A stretch of DNA of 64,000 nt from Nocardia asteroides (GCA_019930625.1 CP082844.1:5456001-5520000), one strand, 5' to 3'; positions 52,280 through 62,397 are shown, counted from the stretch's first letter. Numbers and translations: made by a program. Notes: a model not told the origin generated them from the sequence alone.

Positions 52280-53512
52280 GTGCAGCGCGCTGCGGTGACC
52301 GATCCTTCGCGTGTCGTGGTTCTCGGGTCCGGGTTTGCGGGTCTGTGGGCGGCGCTCGCGGCGGCGCGGCGGCTCGACGAGCTCGGTGTGGCGGTCGGAA
52401 CCGTCGATGTCACGATGATCAGTTCCACTCCGTACCACGACATACGCGTGCGTGACTACGAGAGCGATCTGAGCACGGCCCGCATCCCATTGAGCGCTCT
52501 TCTGGATCCGGTCGGAATCGAGCACATCATCGGCGAAGTGACGGCGATCGATGCCGTGGCGCGGGTCGTGGAATCCACCGCGGGCGCTCACGGCTACGAC
52601 CGGCTGGTGCTCGCGGTGGGCAGCCGGGTGGTCAAGCCCGATATCCCCGGCCTGCGGGAGTTCGGCTTCGACATCGACACCCATGACGCAGCGACCGGAC
52701 TGCAAGCCCACCTGCGCAGGCTTGCCCAGGGCCCCGCTGACCCGGCGGCCGCGACAGTAGTCGTCGTCGGGGCAGGTTTGACGGGCATCGAAGAAGCGAC
52801 TGAGCTGCCCGCGATGCTCGCCGACGCCTTCGCCCCGCGTGCCGTCGCACCGCGGGTCATCCTGGTCGACCGCAATCCGTTCGTCGGCTCGGACATGGGC
52901 GCCTCGGCGCGACCGGTCATCGAGGCGGCGCTGGCCTACACCGGGATCGAGACCAGGTTGGGCGTCGGGGTCGTCGCCATCGGTGAGCGCGGCGTGACGC
53001 TCTCCTCGGGTGAAGTGGTGACCGCTGCCACCGTCGTCTGGTGCGCCGGCATGCGGGCCAACCCGCTGACCGCGGACTTCGGCGTCGACCTTGACCGGCT
53101 GGGTCGACTCCCCGTCGACGATTATCTGCGGGTCTGCGGTGTGCCCGGGGTATTCGCCGCCGGTGACGTCGCCGCCGCACAAATGGACGACGAGCATATG
53201 TCGGTGATGTCCTGCCAGCACAGCCGCCCGATGGGCCGATGGGCCGGATACAACGTCATCGGCGATCTTCTCGGCGAGCCCATGAAGCCGTTGCGGATCT
53301 CCTGGTATGTCACGGTTCTCGATCTGGGACCGGCAGGAGCGGTGTATACCGAGGGCTGGGACCGCCACGTGGTCGCGTGCGGCAAGGCGGCTAAAGACAC
53401 CAAGCGCGCCATCAACACCCGGCGTATCTATCCTCCGTTGAACCGTGACCGCGATGCATTGCTGGCCGCCGCCGCGCCCGAACTGCAGACCGCACCCGAG
53501 CACGGACACTAG
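52280..53512 (+). CDS. NDH-2-like FAD-dependent pyridine nucleotide oxidoreductase
   Basis: 410 residues from a GTG; a second GTG six codons later is equally possible. The FAD-binding Rossmann motif is VVVLGSGFAGLWAALAAA, the NAD(P)H motif VVVVGAGLTGIEEATEL and the second FAD contact VFAAGDVAAA. The order and spacing fit type II NADH:quinone dehydrogenases and related flavoproteins, but the C-terminal amphipathic membrane helix of NDH-2 is not obvious, so a soluble oxidoreductase is possible. It is followed by a hairpin and stands alone. Confidence 0.82.
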   Translation: MQRAAVTDPSRVVVLGSGFAGLWAALAAARRLDELGVAVGTVDVTMISSTPYHDIRVRDYESDLSTARIPLSALLDPVGIEHIIGEVTAIDAVARVVESTAGAHGYDRLVLAVGSRVVKPDIPGLREFGFDIDTHDAATGLQAHLRRLAQGPADPAAATVVVVGAGLTGIEEATELPAMLADAFAPRAVAPRVILVDRNPFVGSDMGASARPVIEAALAYTGIETRLGVGVVAIGERGVTLSSGEVVTAATVVWCAGMRANPLTADFGVDLDRLGRLPVDDYLRVCGVPGVFAAGDVAAAQMDDEHMSVMSCQHSRPMGRWAGYNVIGDLLGEPMKPLRISWYVTVLDLGPAGAVYTEGWDRHVVACGKAAKDTKRAINTRRIYPPLNRDRDALLAAAAPELQTAPEHGH

Positions 53513-53541
53513 TCTGCCAGGCGCTCCGCGCAGCAGGTTCC

Positions 53542-53566
53542 CCGGTGGCATGCGCTCCGCCACCGG
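53542..53566. terminator. Hairpin after oxidoreductase gene
   Basis: A perfect 8-bp stem (ccggtggc with gccaccgg) and a 9-nt loop, 30 bp after the stop. Confidence 0.6.
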
Positions 53567-54089
53567 ATGCGATGGTCGCTACAAAAGTGTTCGGTGGGGG
53601 ACAGGCCGCCAGGCCGCTTCATAGAAAGCAATCTCGACCGCGCCAGGGAGGCCATCCGACTCACTGACGATGCTTCGTCCGTTACCGAGTGCGGCCTCAC
53701 CTATTTTCCCGATATGCGCCGATGTCGAACAGCAGAGAACCCATCAACGGCAGGGCATGAACCTGGACGCCGCTGGCGGGCAGAAGATGCAGCGGTGCCT
53801 TACGGCGGGGGAGCCATCGCCGCGGCGCACCACCCGAGCAGCAGGGTTCGGAGGTCGCCGGAACCGGTCAGGCAAACTCACAGCGAATTTTCAGCATCAA
53901 TCGACGCAGAAACGATGCATTCGAGCGCGATCGGTGCAAGACTTCCTGAAGTGAACATCCGCTCGTGCGGCTCTCCTGCACGGGGCGCGTGAACGCGGCG
54001 GTGGCTGTTCCAGCCTGCCGCAGCGGTTGGGTACTCGCGCGCAATGACAACCACGACCGCTGCGGTCAATCCGAAGGAAGCAACCGAAC
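53567..54089. other. Non-coding stretch, nothing recognised
   Basis: Short open frames exist on both strands but none has a good ribosome site, sensible composition or a family motif. It presumably holds the promoter of the fasciclin gene; no clear promoter boxes were identified. Confidence 0.5.
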
Positions 54090-54749
54090 ATGCGAAACGC
54101 GAAACGATCACTTCTGCTGGCTACGGCCCTCACCGCCACCGTCCTGGGGGCGGCGTCCTGCGCGGATGACAACGACACATCCTCCGCGACCTCGACAACC
54201 AGTCCGGCCGCCGAGACGACGGCGACGACATCCCCGTCGACGGGAACACCCGCGTCGGCTCCCGTCGGCCCAGGCTGCGCCGCGTACGCCGAGCAGGTGC
54301 CGACTGGCCCGGGTTCGGTGACCGGCATGGCGACCGAACCCGCATCGGTCGCCGCATCGAACAACCCGATGCTCACCACGCTCGTCGCCGCGATATCCGG
54401 TCAGCTCAATCCGCAGGTGAACCTGGTGGGTACCCTCGACGGCGGACAATCCACCGTGTTCGCACCGGTCGACGCGGCCTTCGCCAAGGTCGATCCCGCG
54501 ACGATCGAAACGTTGAAGACCGATTCGGCCGCGCTCACCAAGCTCCTGTCGTATCACGTGGTGCCAGGACGGGTGGGGCCGGGCGAGATCGCGGGGGACC
54601 ACAAGACCGTCGAAGGTTCCACGGTCACCGTGACCGGCAACGGTGACGATCTCAAAGTGGCTGATGCCGGCGTGATCTGCGGCGGACTCCAAACCGCGAA
54701 CGCCACCGTGTACATGATCGACACGGTGTTGACGCCCCCTGCGGCATGA
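54090..54749 (+). CDS. Fasciclin-domain lipoprotein (MPT70/MPT83-like)
   Basis: 219 residues with a lipoprotein signal ending GAASC (Cys24) and a Ser/Thr-rich linker to about residue 60, a likely glycosylated spacer. The rest is one FAS1 domain: [10 protein letters not shown]-type opening, then [14 protein letters not shown] and the H-box [11 protein letters not shown], ending [11 protein letters not shown]. The mycobacterial homologues MPT70 and MPT83 are secreted or surface-anchored and bind host or envelope partners. The gene seems monocistronic. Confidence 0.9.
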   Translation: MRNAKRSLLLATALTATVLGAASCADDNDTSSATSTTSPAAETTATTSPSTGTPASAPVGPGCAAYAEQVPTGPGSVTGMATEPASVAASNNPMLTTLVAAISGQLNPQVNLVGTLDGGQSTVFAPVDAAFAKVDPATIETLKTDSAALTKLLSYHVVPGRVGPGEIAGDHKTVEGSTVTVTGNGDDLKVADAGVICGGLQTANATVYMIDTVLTPPAA

Positions 54750-54769
54750 CGCAGTCGACCTCGGGCGGA

Positions 54770-55026
54770 TCGGGCCGGTGATCAGCCGCTCGCTCCGCCC
54801 GGGTCCGCAGGATTCGGCCTGGCGCCGAGAGCGCCATCGCGCCCGGCTCGGCGAACGAGCCCGAGATGCGCAGTGCTTCCAGTCGTTCGACCAGCGCCAC
54901 CTCGACAGCCCCGCGCGTTCCTGCAACTCGAGGCGCGTCAGCGGGCCTGCCGTACACAGCAGGCCGGGCACATGGCCGGGCGAGGTGCGGCTCGACGGCG
55001 GCGAAGTTACGCAGGCACATTGACAA
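54770..55026 (-). pseudogene. ROK-type repressor, N-terminal winged-helix remnant with frameshift
   Basis: One frame reads LLCTAGPLTRLELQERAGLS, the start of a ROK-type winged helix; the next piece, VALVERLEALRISGSFAEPG, continues in another frame. One missing G near 54910 (aggtggcg for agggtggcg) would join them. The kinase-like sugar domain is absent. ROK repressors usually lie beside sugar ABC transporter genes, and this fragment is divergent from one, so the transporter may have lost its local repressor. Confidence 0.6.
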
Positions 55027-55099
55027 TATCCCTCAGCGCACTTACGTTGACCAACCTGACATTTGCCTGAAACAGGTTGTGCGCGAAGAGGAGCCATGC

Positions 55100-56410
55100 A
55101 TGCCGGTACCCGGTTTGACGCGCAGATCCTTTTTGCGCGCGGCGGGTTCCGGCGCGGCCGCCCTATCCGCCGCGGCCTGCACCGGATTCGCCACCAGCGG
55201 CAAGGGCGGAATGATCTTCCTGTCCACACAGTTCCGGCCCGCCGACGAGGCGGAACGCTTCCGTGGTCTGCTCGCCGATGCCGCACCCGGTGTCGGCTAC
55301 GTGACCATCGAAGAGAGCCCCTTCGCGAGCCAGGTGCGTAGTCAGGTCCACGCGGGCGCGACGCAGATCGGCCTGCTGGGCGGCCTGCACGGCGACATCG
55401 CACCGCTCGCCGACGGCTATCTGGAAGACCTCACCGGCTTACTCGCCGACCTCGGCTCCCGCGGCTGGCCCGCCGACTACCTGGACCTGGCCAGGGTGGG
55501 CACCGATCGTACGTGGTACATCCCTTGGGCGACCGCGAGTTACGTCCTTGCCGCACACGCGGATGCGCTCGAGCACCTGCCGTCCGGCGCGGATGCCGTG
55601 TCGCTGTCCTATGACCAGTTCCTCGACTGGGCCATCGCCGCGCGCCGCGGCAATGGCAATCGCCCTGTGCTGGGCCTGCCCGCGGGCCCCAAGGGTCTGC
55701 TGCACCGATTCGTCCAAGGTTTCCTGCTGCCTTCCTTCACCGGCGGCCAGATCACCACCTTCCGCTCGAACGAGGCGGTGACGGCGTGGCGGTATCTGCG
55801 TGAGCTGTGGGCGAATTGCGTCCCGGCGAGCACGAACTTCGACTTCATGCAGGAGCCGCTCGACAGCGGCGAGGTTCGTCTGGCGTGGGACCACGTCGTG
55901 CGCCTCGCGCGCGCCCCGGAGCGCGATCCGCGCAATTGGCGGATGCTTCCCGCGCCCCGGGCTGCGCACGGACTCGGCTACATGGCAGTGATCGCCGGAC
56001 TCGCGATTCCCGCGGGTAGCTCGGACCCCGAACTGGCGCAGCGGACGATCGACACGCTCACCCGCCCTGAAACACAGTTGCGGTTGCTCCGTTCCAACGG
56101 CTTCTTTCCGGCGGTCGACACGGCGATCCCGAGCGACCTGCCACCGGCCATCCAGCTCGAGGCCGATGCGGTGCGCAGGCAGCAGCAGGCGCCGGGTGCC
56201 ATTCTGTCGTTACCTCCGGCCGGGCTGGGCCAGCGTGAAGGCGAGGTGAGCAAGGTTTTCAAGGACAGCTTCCGCTCGATCGTGCTCGACGGGGCCGATA
56301 TTCGCTCCACGCTGGACCAGCAGGCACGGGTCCTGCAAAACATCCTCGACGATGTGAAAGCGCCGTGCTGGGCTCCCGACCCCGCCGCCGACCTGTGCCG
56401 GGTGGGCTAG
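55100..56410 (+). CDS. Sugar ABC transporter substrate-binding protein (Tat lipoprotein)
   Basis: 436 residues from the ATG at 55100 (AGAGGAG upstream; a second ATG at 55096 is out of frame). The signal has a twin-arginine motif LTRRSFLRA and a lipobox SAAAC, so it should be exported folded and lipid-anchored. The body fits the family-1 solute-binding fold with FLSTQFRPADEAERFRGLL near the start and YDQFLDWAIAA and a late LQNILDD helix. First gene of a four-gene importer with two permeases and an ATPase; the sugar is unknown. Confidence 0.88.
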   Translation: MPVPGLTRRSFLRAAGSGAAALSAAACTGFATSGKGGMIFLSTQFRPADEAERFRGLLADAAPGVGYVTIEESPFASQVRSQVHAGATQIGLLGGLHGDIAPLADGYLEDLTGLLADLGSRGWPADYLDLARVGTDRTWYIPWATASYVLAAHADALEHLPSGADAVSLSYDQFLDWAIAARRGNGNRPVLGLPAGPKGLLHRFVQGFLLPSFTGGQITTFRSNEAVTAWRYLRELWANCVPASTNFDFMQEPLDSGEVRLAWDHVVRLARAPERDPRNWRMLPAPRAAHGLGYMAVIAGLAIPAGSSDPELAQRTIDTLTRPETQLRLLRSNGFFPAVDTAIPSDLPPAIQLEADAVRRQQQAPGAILSLPPAGLGQREGEVSKVFKDSFRSIVLDGADIRSTLDQQARVLQNILDDVKAPCWAPDPAADLCRVG

Positions 56411-56412
56411 CC

Positions 56413-57258
56413 ATGATGTCACGACTGCGCTCGCCGTGGATGCTGCTGATGCCCTCGATCGCCCTGATGACGGCGCTGTTCGGCTGGCCGCTCGTGCAGG
56501 GCGTGCTGGAGGCGTTCCGCGGCGACCACGGCTTCACCCTCGCCAATTGGGGGCGACTGATCGATGATCTCTATGTCCGCACCGCACTGCGCAACACCCT
56601 CCTGCTGATCGTCATCGTGGTGCCGGTCCAGCTCGCGCTCGCCGTCGGGATGGCGCTGCTCATGCAGGCGCGGCCGCGCTTCGCCGGCGGCCACTTCTAC
56701 CTGTGGTGCCTGCCGCTCGCGGTCTCCGAGCTGGCCGCGGGCCTGGTGTGGCTGTCGGTTTTCGACAATCGCGGCTACCTGAATTCGCTGCTGGTCGGCA
56801 TCGGGGTCTCGGATGACGGAGTGCAGTGGCTCAGCTACCAGAACGCGGGCACCATGCTGCTCGTCGTGGTGGTCGCCGAGATCTGGCGCGCGACGTCACT
56901 GGTGTTCGTGATCGTGGTGGCGGGCGTGCAGATGATCCCGCGGGACTACGACGAGGCCGCGCAGGTGTTCGGCGCGAATCTCTGGCAGCGGACGCGGCAC
57001 GTGACGTTGCCGCTGCTCGGGCCGAGCCTTCAGGTGGCGCTGATCCTGCGGACCATCCTCGCGCTGCAGGCTTTCGCTGTGGCGCAGGCGCTGACCGGGC
57101 GGGACTTTCCCCTGCTGGTGGGTGAGACCTACGAGTGGTACGCGAATCTGCAGAATCCCGCGGTGGCCAGCGCGGTCTCGCTGGTCGTGCTGGCGATCTC
57201 GCTCGCCACCGCGGTGTTCTACCTGCGGGCGGTCCGGCAGCCCGAGCAGGCGCCATGA
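56413..57258 (+). CDS. Sugar ABC transporter permease (MalF/UgpA type)
   Basis: 281 residues, about six membrane spans, starting 2 bp after the previous stop. The cytoplasmic EAA loop, which docks the ATPase, is EAAQVFGANLWQRTRHVTLP. It pairs with the following permease to form the sugar channel. Confidence 0.9.
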   Translation: MMSRLRSPWMLLMPSIALMTALFGWPLVQGVLEAFRGDHGFTLANWGRLIDDLYVRTALRNTLLLIVIVVPVQLALAVGMALLMQARPRFAGGHFYLWCLPLAVSELAAGLVWLSVFDNRGYLNSLLVGIGVSDDGVQWLSYQNAGTMLLVVVVAEIWRATSLVFVIVVAGVQMIPRDYDEAAQVFGANLWQRTRHVTLPLLGPSLQVALILRTILALQAFAVAQALTGRDFPLLVGETYEWYANLQNPAVASAVSLVVLAISLATAVFYLRAVRQPEQAP

Positions 57259-57325
57259 GACACCTTCGCCGGCCGTTGATCGAGGCGACGGGGTGCGGGT
57301 ACGCCCGCGGAAGCCGAGGAACGCG

Positions 57326-58195
57326 ATGAACCGTACCGAGGCGCCGCCGCGGCGCGCGCTGCCACCCATCGATCGCGCACCCGTGCGCAGGCGCCGCAGA
57401 CGCGCGGTGTGGGTGCAGATGGCCTGCTCGGCCGTCAGCCTTTTCATGGTGTTGCCGATCGTTCTGATCGGCCTGGCCGCGGTGTCCTCCCGTGAGGCGC
57501 TCAGCGAGTTTCCGAAGCCACTGATCCCGAGAGATTTCTCCATCGAGACTCTGATGTCGTTCTTCCGTGCCACGGGAACGGTCGAGGCACTGGGCAATTC
57601 GCTGCTGGTGGGCCTCTACACGGTGTTCTGGTCCTTGGTGATCGGCGCACCCGCGGGATACGCGCTCGCGCGCCACGCGTTTCGCGGCAAAGACACATAC
57701 CAGGTCTTCATCCTCTTCGTGCGCGCGTTGCCGATCGTGGTGCTCTCGGTGCCGCTGGCCACCGTGTTCCTGCGCATCGAGGTGTACGACACGGTGCTGG
57801 CCGTGACGCTGGTGCACACCACGCTCGCGTTGCCGACGACCGTGCTCATCACGGCAAGCATCTTCGTCGCGGTGCCTCCCGATCTGGAGGAGGCGGCCCA
57901 GGTCTTCGGATGCAACCGCTGGCAGGCCGCACGCCGGATCGTGGTGCCGCTCGCACTGCCGGGGCTGGCCGCGTCGTCGATCTTCACGTTTGTCCTGTCG
58001 TGGAACGAGATCCTCGGCGCGACGATCGTGACACTCGGGCACCGCACGCTGCCCGCTCAGGTGCTCACGGCATTGGACGAGGCGTCGATCGCGTACCGCT
58101 TCGCGGGTGGTTTCGCGTTGATCATCCCGGCGCTGGTGTTCATCTTCGTCATGCGGCGCTACCTGGTGAACATGTGGGGGACGACGCTGCGATGA
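57326..58195 (+). CDS. Sugar ABC transporter permease (MalG/UgpE type)
   Basis: 289 residues from the ATG at 57326 with CCGAGGA upstream. An Arg-rich cytoplasmic N-terminus precedes about six spans, and the EAA loop is EEAAQVFGCNRWQAARRIVV. A gap of 67 bp separates it from the first permease gene. Confidence 0.9.
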   Translation: MNRTEAPPRRALPPIDRAPVRRRRRRAVWVQMACSAVSLFMVLPIVLIGLAAVSSREALSEFPKPLIPRDFSIETLMSFFRATGTVEALGNSLLVGLYTVFWSLVIGAPAGYALARHAFRGKDTYQVFILFVRALPIVVLSVPLATVFLRIEVYDTVLAVTLVHTTLALPTTVLITASIFVAVPPDLEEAAQVFGCNRWQAARRIVVPLALPGLAASSIFTFVLSWNEILGATIVTLGHRTLPAQVLTALDEASIAYRFAGGFALIIPALVFIFVMRRYLVNMWGTTLR

Positions 58196-58208
58196 CAGGG
58201 GTTCGCTG

Positions 58209-59297
58209 ATGGCTGAAGTGGTTGTCCGTGATCTGGTGAAGACCTACCCCGGCGGCACGGCGCGTGCCACCGACGAGGTCTCGCTGGAGATTTCCGACGG
58301 TGAGTTCATGGTGCTGCTCGGGCCGTCCGGCTGCGGCAAGACCACCTTGCTGCGCATGGTCGCCGGTTTGGAACTGCCGGACTCGGGACAGATCGTGATC
58401 GGCGGCAAGGACGTCACCTATCTCGAGCCGCGGCGGCGCAATCTTTCGATGGTGTTCCAGTCCTACGCCGTGTTTCCGAACAAGAAAGTCGCCGAAAACA
58501 TCGGCTTCGGCCTTCGCGTGCACGGCGTGCCACATGACGAGATCCGTCGCAAAGTCGCCTGGGCCGCGGAGCTGTTGCAGCTGACCCCGTACCTGGACCG
58601 GTACCCGGCGCGGCTGTCGGGTGGGCAGCGCCAGCGCGTCGCGGTGGCGCGGGCGATCGTGATGGATGCCGACGTGCTGCTCATGGACGAGCCGCTGTCC
58701 AACCTGGACGCGCTGCTGCGGCTGTCGTTCCGGGCCGAGCTGAAAAGACTCGTCGCCGAACTCGGCACCACCACGATCTACGTCACCCACGATCAGGTCG
58801 AGGCGTTGTCGCTGGGCAGTCGCGTCGCAGTGATGCGTGCCGGGGCGATTGTCCAGTGCGGCCCGCCCACCGAGGTCTATGACGACCCGGCGACGGAATT
58901 CGTCGGCGGCTTCCTCGGCAGCCCGCCGATGAACTTCCTCACCGGCACAGTCCGCGCGGCGGAGACGGGGCTGCGCATCGACCTGGGTGGGCAATCGCTC
59001 GCCGTTCCCGCCGCGCTGTCCTCGTTCGAAGGCCAGACGCTGCGGCTCGGTATCCGACCCGAGGCGATCGTGGTGACCGAAGGACCGGCGGCCGCGACGG
59101 TGCGGGGCGAACTCGAAGTGCTCGAGCCCCTCGGCTCCTCGACTCTGCTCACCACCCGCGTCAGCGGGCAGACGGTGAAGGTTCAAGCGCCGCCCGGATT
59201 CCGCGCCTACGAGGGCGGCCCCTCGAATCTGTACCTGCCGCCCGAGGCATGCCGCTGGTACGACCCGGAGACCGGAATGCTCTTGGAGGTCGCATGA
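58209..59297 (+). CDS. Sugar ABC transporter ATPase (MalK/UgpC type)
   Basis: 362 residues. Walker A GPSGCGKTT, signature LSGGQRQRVAVARA, Walker B VLLMDEPLSNLDA and switch His in YVTHDQVEAL are all intact. After about residue 240 comes the MalK-like TOBE regulatory domain (LRLGIRPEAIVV). It starts 13 bp after the permease stop and completes the importer. The stop overlaps an ATG (ATGA at 59294-59297) that opens only a short frame, as if a fifth coupled gene had been lost. Confidence 0.93.
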   Translation: MAEVVVRDLVKTYPGGTARATDEVSLEISDGEFMVLLGPSGCGKTTLLRMVAGLELPDSGQIVIGGKDVTYLEPRRRNLSMVFQSYAVFPNKKVAENIGFGLRVHGVPHDEIRRKVAWAAELLQLTPYLDRYPARLSGGQRQRVAVARAIVMDADVLLMDEPLSNLDALLRLSFRAELKRLVAELGTTTIYVTHDQVEALSLGSRVAVMRAGAIVQCGPPTEVYDDPATEFVGGFLGSPPMNFLTGTVRAAETGLRIDLGGQSLAVPAALSSFEGQTLRLGIRPEAIVVTEGPAAATVRGELEVLEPLGSSTLLTTRVSGQTVKVQAPPGFRAYEGGPSNLYLPPEACRWYDPETGMLLEVA

Positions 59298-59448
59298 TTA
59301 CCATCGCGGGTGACGCGATATGTTCATCTCGATCGAGCTGCCCTACCTCAACGTGAACCGTGCCGTCACGGAACCAGGCACACTGCCGGCCGCGCGATGA
59401 AGTGACGGGATGCGCCGGGCTCGCCGCACCGGTTAGGATTCACATGTC

Positions 59449-61755
59449 ATGGGGCAGCGCAGGCCCGTATGCGGAGCCGGTAATCTGCCGTCGGCGGTCA
59501 CGAGTTTTGTGGGTCGACAGCGGGAGATTCGTGAGGTCCGGGCACTGCTGGCGACTGCCCGACTCGTCACTCTGACCGGAGTGGGTGGGGTGGGGAAGAC
59601 CCGCCTTGCCACGGAGGTAGCCGCTGCGTCCGGCCGCTCGTTTCCGGATGGGGCGTGGTTGGTCGACCTGGCTGCCGTGGATGATCCGCAACGGGTGGCG
59701 CGTGCGGTGGTGACCAGCCTCGGGATGCCGGATCTGTCGCACCGGACAGCGGAGCAGCAGATCGTGGAACGGCTCGCCGACCGGCAGGTGCTGCTCGTGC
59801 TGGACAACTGCGAGCACCTGCTGGACGCCTGCCGTGTGCTGTGCCACCACCTGCTGCGTGCCTGCGCGGGACTGCGGATCTTGACCACCAGCCGCGAACT
59901 GCTGGGCGAAGCGGGCGAGCACGTCTATCCGGTCAGCCCATTGTCGATGCCTGCTTCGGATGAGTCCGTCACAGCTGGGGCGGTGGCGGGGTTCGACGCT
60001 CCGATGCTGCTCATGGAGCGTGCTCGGGCGGTGCGCCCGGACTTCGCGGTCACGGAGCGTAATGCGGGCACGGTGGTGCGGGTGTGTGAGCGGTTGGACG
60101 GGATTCCGCTCGCGATCGAGCTGGCCGCGTCCCGGCTGCGATCACTGCCGTTGCAAGCGATTCTGGACCGGCTCGAGGATCGGTTCGCGTTGTTGACCGG
60201 GGGTGCGCGAGCTGCGCTGCCACGACAGCGGACTCTGCGTGCGCTGATCGACTGGAGCTATGAGCTGTGCTCGCCGACCGAACAGCTGCTGTGGGCGCGA
60301 CTTGCGGTGTTCGTCTGAGGGTTCACCCTGCATGCCGCGGAGGACGTTTGCGCAGGTGAGGATCTGCCGCGTGGGCAGGTGCTCGACCTGATCGATCACC
60401 TCGTCGCGCAGTCGGTCGTCGTGCTTGTCCCGGCCGACGATCAGACGCGTTATCGGTTGCTGGAGACGATCCGTGAGTATGGATGGCAGCGGGTGACCGA
60501 CCGCGGCGAAAGCTCCACGCTGCGTGACCGGCACCGCGACTACTATCTCGCGTTCGCCGAGCAGATCGCCGGACAGTGGAACGGGCCCGGCCAGGAGACC
60601 GGCCTCGCCCTGTTGCGCGCCGACCGGGGAAATCTCGGAGGGGCGTTGGAGTGGGCGACCAGCACTCCGTCGAGTTCCCGCGAGGCGCTGCTATTGGTCA
60701 CGGCACTGCGCTATCACTGGTGCGCCGATGGATTCCTCGGCTCCGGGCGACGCTGGATCGACCGCGCCCTACGGATTGCCGCGGACTCGGATGCCGGGCG
60801 GATCTCCGCACTCTGGGTAGCGGGATGGGTGATGGTTCTGCAGGGCGACCTCGACGCGGCTGAGTCGGTGCTCGATGAATGCGTGGCCCTCGCCGCAGAA
60901 GCCGGAGACCGCCGTGCGCTCGGCTGGGCCAGTAGCCTGCGCGCCACTGCCGCGGGCTTCCGTGGAGATCTCGCCGCTGCCGTGACAGGTTTCGAACGAG
61001 CGGTCGAGAGCTTCTCCGAGGATGACGAGCTGGTCCGGATGACCCTCTTCCAGCTCGCGGTCGCCTATACGCACGCGCATGATCCGAGAGCATGCGCGAC
61101 GGCTCGGCGAGCGATAGAGCTGGCAGACCGGTGCGGCGAGCAGTGGACGAAGTCGTACGCGGTCTGGGCACTCGGCTACGATCAGCTGGTCCGGGGCGAC
61201 TACGACCAGGCGATGGCTTCGGCTCACGCCGCCCTCGAGATCCAGCGCGAATTCAACGACCATGTCGGTGCAGCGCTGATGATCGAGCTACTGGCCTGGA
61301 CCGCGGCCGCCCGCGGCGAGCACCGCCATGCGGCTCGACTCCTGGGAGCGATCCACACGATGTGGCGGCGAATCGGTACCTCCATCGCAACGTTCGGGCC
61401 TTATATGTCCGAGCGGCACGCAGCGTGTGAGCACGTCGTGGCCGATGCGCTTCCTGAGGCGATCGTGCATGCGGAACGGGTGCGGGGCGAAGGACTCGAT
61501 CACGGCCAGGCGATCGCCTACGCCCTCGACCGGAGTGCGGGCGCCCCGCAACCTGCAACGGTGCAAGCGGGGGTGCTGACAGCACGCGAGCGGCAGGTCG
61601 CCGAGCTACTCGCACAGGGCCTGAGCAACCGGCGGATCGCCGAGCGACTGGTGGTGTCGCCTCGAACGGTCGATCGGCACGTCGAGAACATTCTCTGCAA
61701 ACTCGGCTTCTCTTCTCGCGCGCAGGTCGCGGCCTGGACCGCGCGTCCGCACTGA
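59449..61755 (+). pseudogene. LuxR-family NTPase regulator interrupted by an in-frame TGA
   Basis: One reading frame of 768 codons encodes a large LuxR regulator. It has a STAND NTPase (SFVGRQREIREVRALL, Walker A GVGGVGKTRL, VLLVLDNCEHLL), a TPR-like middle and a C-terminal LuxR helix-turn-helix (LTARERQVAELLAQGLSNRR, then SPRTVDRHVENIL). A TGA at 60316-60318 breaks it in LAVFV-stop-GFTLHAAE, where relatives usually have Gly (AGGF or VGGF); GGA to TGA is one substitution. No other stop or shift is seen, so the change is recent, a sequencing error or a read-through site. The first part alone has the NTPase but no DNA-binding domain. Confidence 0.85.
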
Positions 61756-61970
61756 GCCTGTTGTTCTGGCGCACCGGGGCACTCTACGACGCCCTGCCCC
61801 CGGCTTCTCACCAACGAGATCGGCGCCGGACCGGGTCGTCGTTGCCGGGCACATGACGCTTCAGGCGCCCTCGAGCTGCGCAAATGGGTAATCGAGTGGG
61901 TGTTTCCACCCATGCCGTGCGGTGCCGGATCTGTGATGCTCGACAGATCTCGACGAGCAGGAGGTCGGCT

Positions 61971-62033
61971 TTGACAGTATTCGACATCGCCGCGGAGCGC
62001 CGTCGGCAGCCGAATGGGGCCGGAGATGAATGA
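61971..62033 (+). CDS. Possible 20-residue leader peptide with strong ribosome site
   Basis: A perfect AGGAGG at 61959-61964 lies 6 bp before a TTG that opens a 20-codon frame (MTVFDIAAERRRQPNGAGDE). Its TGA overlaps the ATG of the next small gene (ATGAATGA). It may be a leader controlling that gene by coupling, or the true start of a frameshifted product. Confidence 0.35.
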   Translation: MTVFDIAAERRRQPNGAGDE

Positions 62034-62286
62034 CGTCCGTCGAACCGAGGCAGAGGGCCTGGGCGTCACGTGGCGCTTGCTGCAGGACCATTTGATTTCG
62101 ATTCTTGCGGTGCATAATGCATGCGATACAGCGCCGATCGTCTCCTTCGGCCCCGACACCTACCCAGATCTCGTGCAAGCACGAGAACTTTTTCCAGAAT
62201 TGACGAATTTGTGGGACGCGGTGCGCCACGAATTCTGGGCATGGCTCATTCCGCCACCACCTCGATCGCCGCAATCAGGGCGATAA
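62026..62286 (+). CDS. Small hypothetical protein
   Basis: 86 residues from the ATG at 62026. No family is recognised. The middle (WRLLQDHLISILAVHNACD) looks like an amphipathic helix and the end is Pro/Arg-rich. Base composition is more AT-rich than the surroundings, a hint of foreign origin. It is coupled to the short frame upstream and followed 61 bp later by a strong terminator, which supports a real transcript. Confidence 0.45.
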   Translation: MNDVRRTEAEGLGVTWRLLQDHLISILAVHNACDTAPIVSFGPDTYPDLVQARELFPELTNLWDAVRHEFWAWLIPPPPRSPQSGR

Positions 62287-62347
62287 GCGCATATAGTGCC
62301 TACCTGCCCGGTGGCCGGGCAAACAGTGATTCGCCGCCCTCGATGGG

Positions 62348-62397
62348 GGAGCGGTCACGGGGCGGTCCGCGTCGGCGGCCCACCCCGTGACCGCTCC
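62348..62397. terminator. 15-bp hairpin terminator
   Basis: A perfect 15-bp stem (62348-62362 with 62383-62397) encloses a 20-nt loop. It follows the small hypothetical gene. Confidence 0.8.

Noticed and set aside
54108-55403. 431-residue minus strand frame
   Set aside because: Apart from a short ROK-like stretch it is antisense to the fasciclin and binding-protein genes.
61936-61958. Inverted motif tgctcg/cgagca after the LuxR gene
   Set aside because: The 6-bp arms are too short and distant from the stop to call a terminator or operator.
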